Positions 63,191-64,000 of a stretch of 64,000 nucleotides of DNA are shown piece by piece; within the stretch, counting starts at the first letter, position 1, and each line of letters opens with the position of its first letter. The translations under genes were made by a program, and so were the position numbers. Origin of the DNA: Limanda limanda. Lineage: Eukaryota; Chordata; Actinopteri; Pleuronectiformes; Pleuronectidae. The stretch lies in contig NC_083647.1 in the NCBI RefSeq assembly GCF_963576545.1, positions 7,233,007 to 7,297,006 of the forward strand, given 5' to 3'. The notes beneath the pieces were generated by a model. The model was not told the origin of the DNA, did no database searches, and saw nothing but the letters and a program-made list of their open reading frames with translations.

Positions 63191-64000
63191 TATCATTAAG
63201 TAGTCTACTTTTACCTCCTGGCAAATAAAGCAAGTCTTGTATAACGTCAAAAGTAATACGAATTCATGAATGAATTATTTATTTTATTCATTTGTTGTTG
63301 CTTTTTTCAAAACAGCACAAATTGAGTGATGAGTTTCGCCTTCTGAATACAAATTCAGAAATATTCATGAACAAGGTGTATCTTTGCCCTTTCTGCCCAC
63401 TTGCTGTTTGCCTGTAGCTTTATTGTTTTTTTTTGCAGTTTTCTTGAAATCAGAGCCAAGGCCAATTGAACCCAGCAGATTGCCCATCAAATCAGACTGG
63501 AGACTCCATCTTCTGACCTTTGGTCAGTGCAGAAGCCATTACTGATGCGTGTTTGGAAAGTTGAACACTGCAGCAGCTGCTTTGATGTGGGAAATGAGCA
63601 ACAATATTTGGCCTTATAGTCGTGGTAATTAATGCGCATTTGATTTGTGCGATTATAAATTTTCTGTCTTTTTTTTTTTTTCTTGAAAAACATTTCTCAA
63701 GCAGAGAAATACAAATGCATTATCCTCCAAGAAATTTGAATCAAAGTAAATTATTGTCTTGTCAAACTACGACAGTTTCCAACAATGAAGGGTTATTAAC
63801 AGCCACTGTAGTATATTTTAACACTCTTTTTAAAATTAGTTTATCCCTCTGATGATGACAGCATCCACAAGATCCAAGATTAACTAGTGGATAATCTCTC
63901 CTGTTTCTCTACCCATTTGTTCTGCTGTCGCAAACAGGATCTTCCAACAATCGCACATGATGCTATCTAGTAGACGTCAGATGATGTTCGGTTTGGTGGA
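63191..64000. other. unannotated DNA
   Basis: T runs near 63427 and 63669. No gene or repeat recognised. Confidence 0.4.

Overview
This window looks like nuclear DNA from a teleost fish, probably a spiny-rayed (percomorph-type) species. The evidence is its AT-rich, CpG-poor background, long (TG)n arrays, and many interspersed repeats typical of fish genomes: tRNA-headed SINE copies, a hAT-type non-autonomous transposon, a Tc1-like relic, an L2/CR1-type reverse-transcriptase remnant and a Penelope-like tail. The species call is from pattern memory, not a search.

I see no convincing protein-coding gene. The longest open frames (up to about 133 codons) are what chance, microsatellites and repeats produce, and none carries a recognisable cellular domain. 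The window therefore reads as intergenic or deep intronic sequence. A few short splice-bounded segments could be isolated exons. The best is 4043-4113 on the minus strand; others are at 273-328 and 5968-6047 (plus), and 19307-19377 and 55953-56005 (minus). I cannot assign any of them to a gene.

Layout. 1-6.1 kb: two candidate plus exons, one candidate minus exon, a tRNA-headed SINE-like repeat (1292-1601), a minus-oriented SINE (2281-2513) and a G17 run. 6-19 kb: mostly unique DNA with a perfect 22-bp palindrome (10613-10659) and two abutting MITE-like elements (11487-12193). 19-36 kb: mostly unique, with a (TG)30 array and several decayed dispersed repeats. 36-46 kb: L2-like (40041-40480) and Penelope-like (42590-42936) remnants. 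46.4-48.4 kb: the most striking locus, a 1,221-bp hAT-type element with a perfect 8-bp target duplication, inserted into an older Tc1-like relic and carrying about 335 bp of 28S ribosomal RNA gene (ES27L/D8 region). 49.8-51.6 kb: a long polypurine tract followed by a large TG array. 54-64 kb: another SINE, a MITE-like element and a decayed dispersed repeat.

There is no operon-like or pathway organisation. The interest lies in transposon history and in structure-forming DNA.
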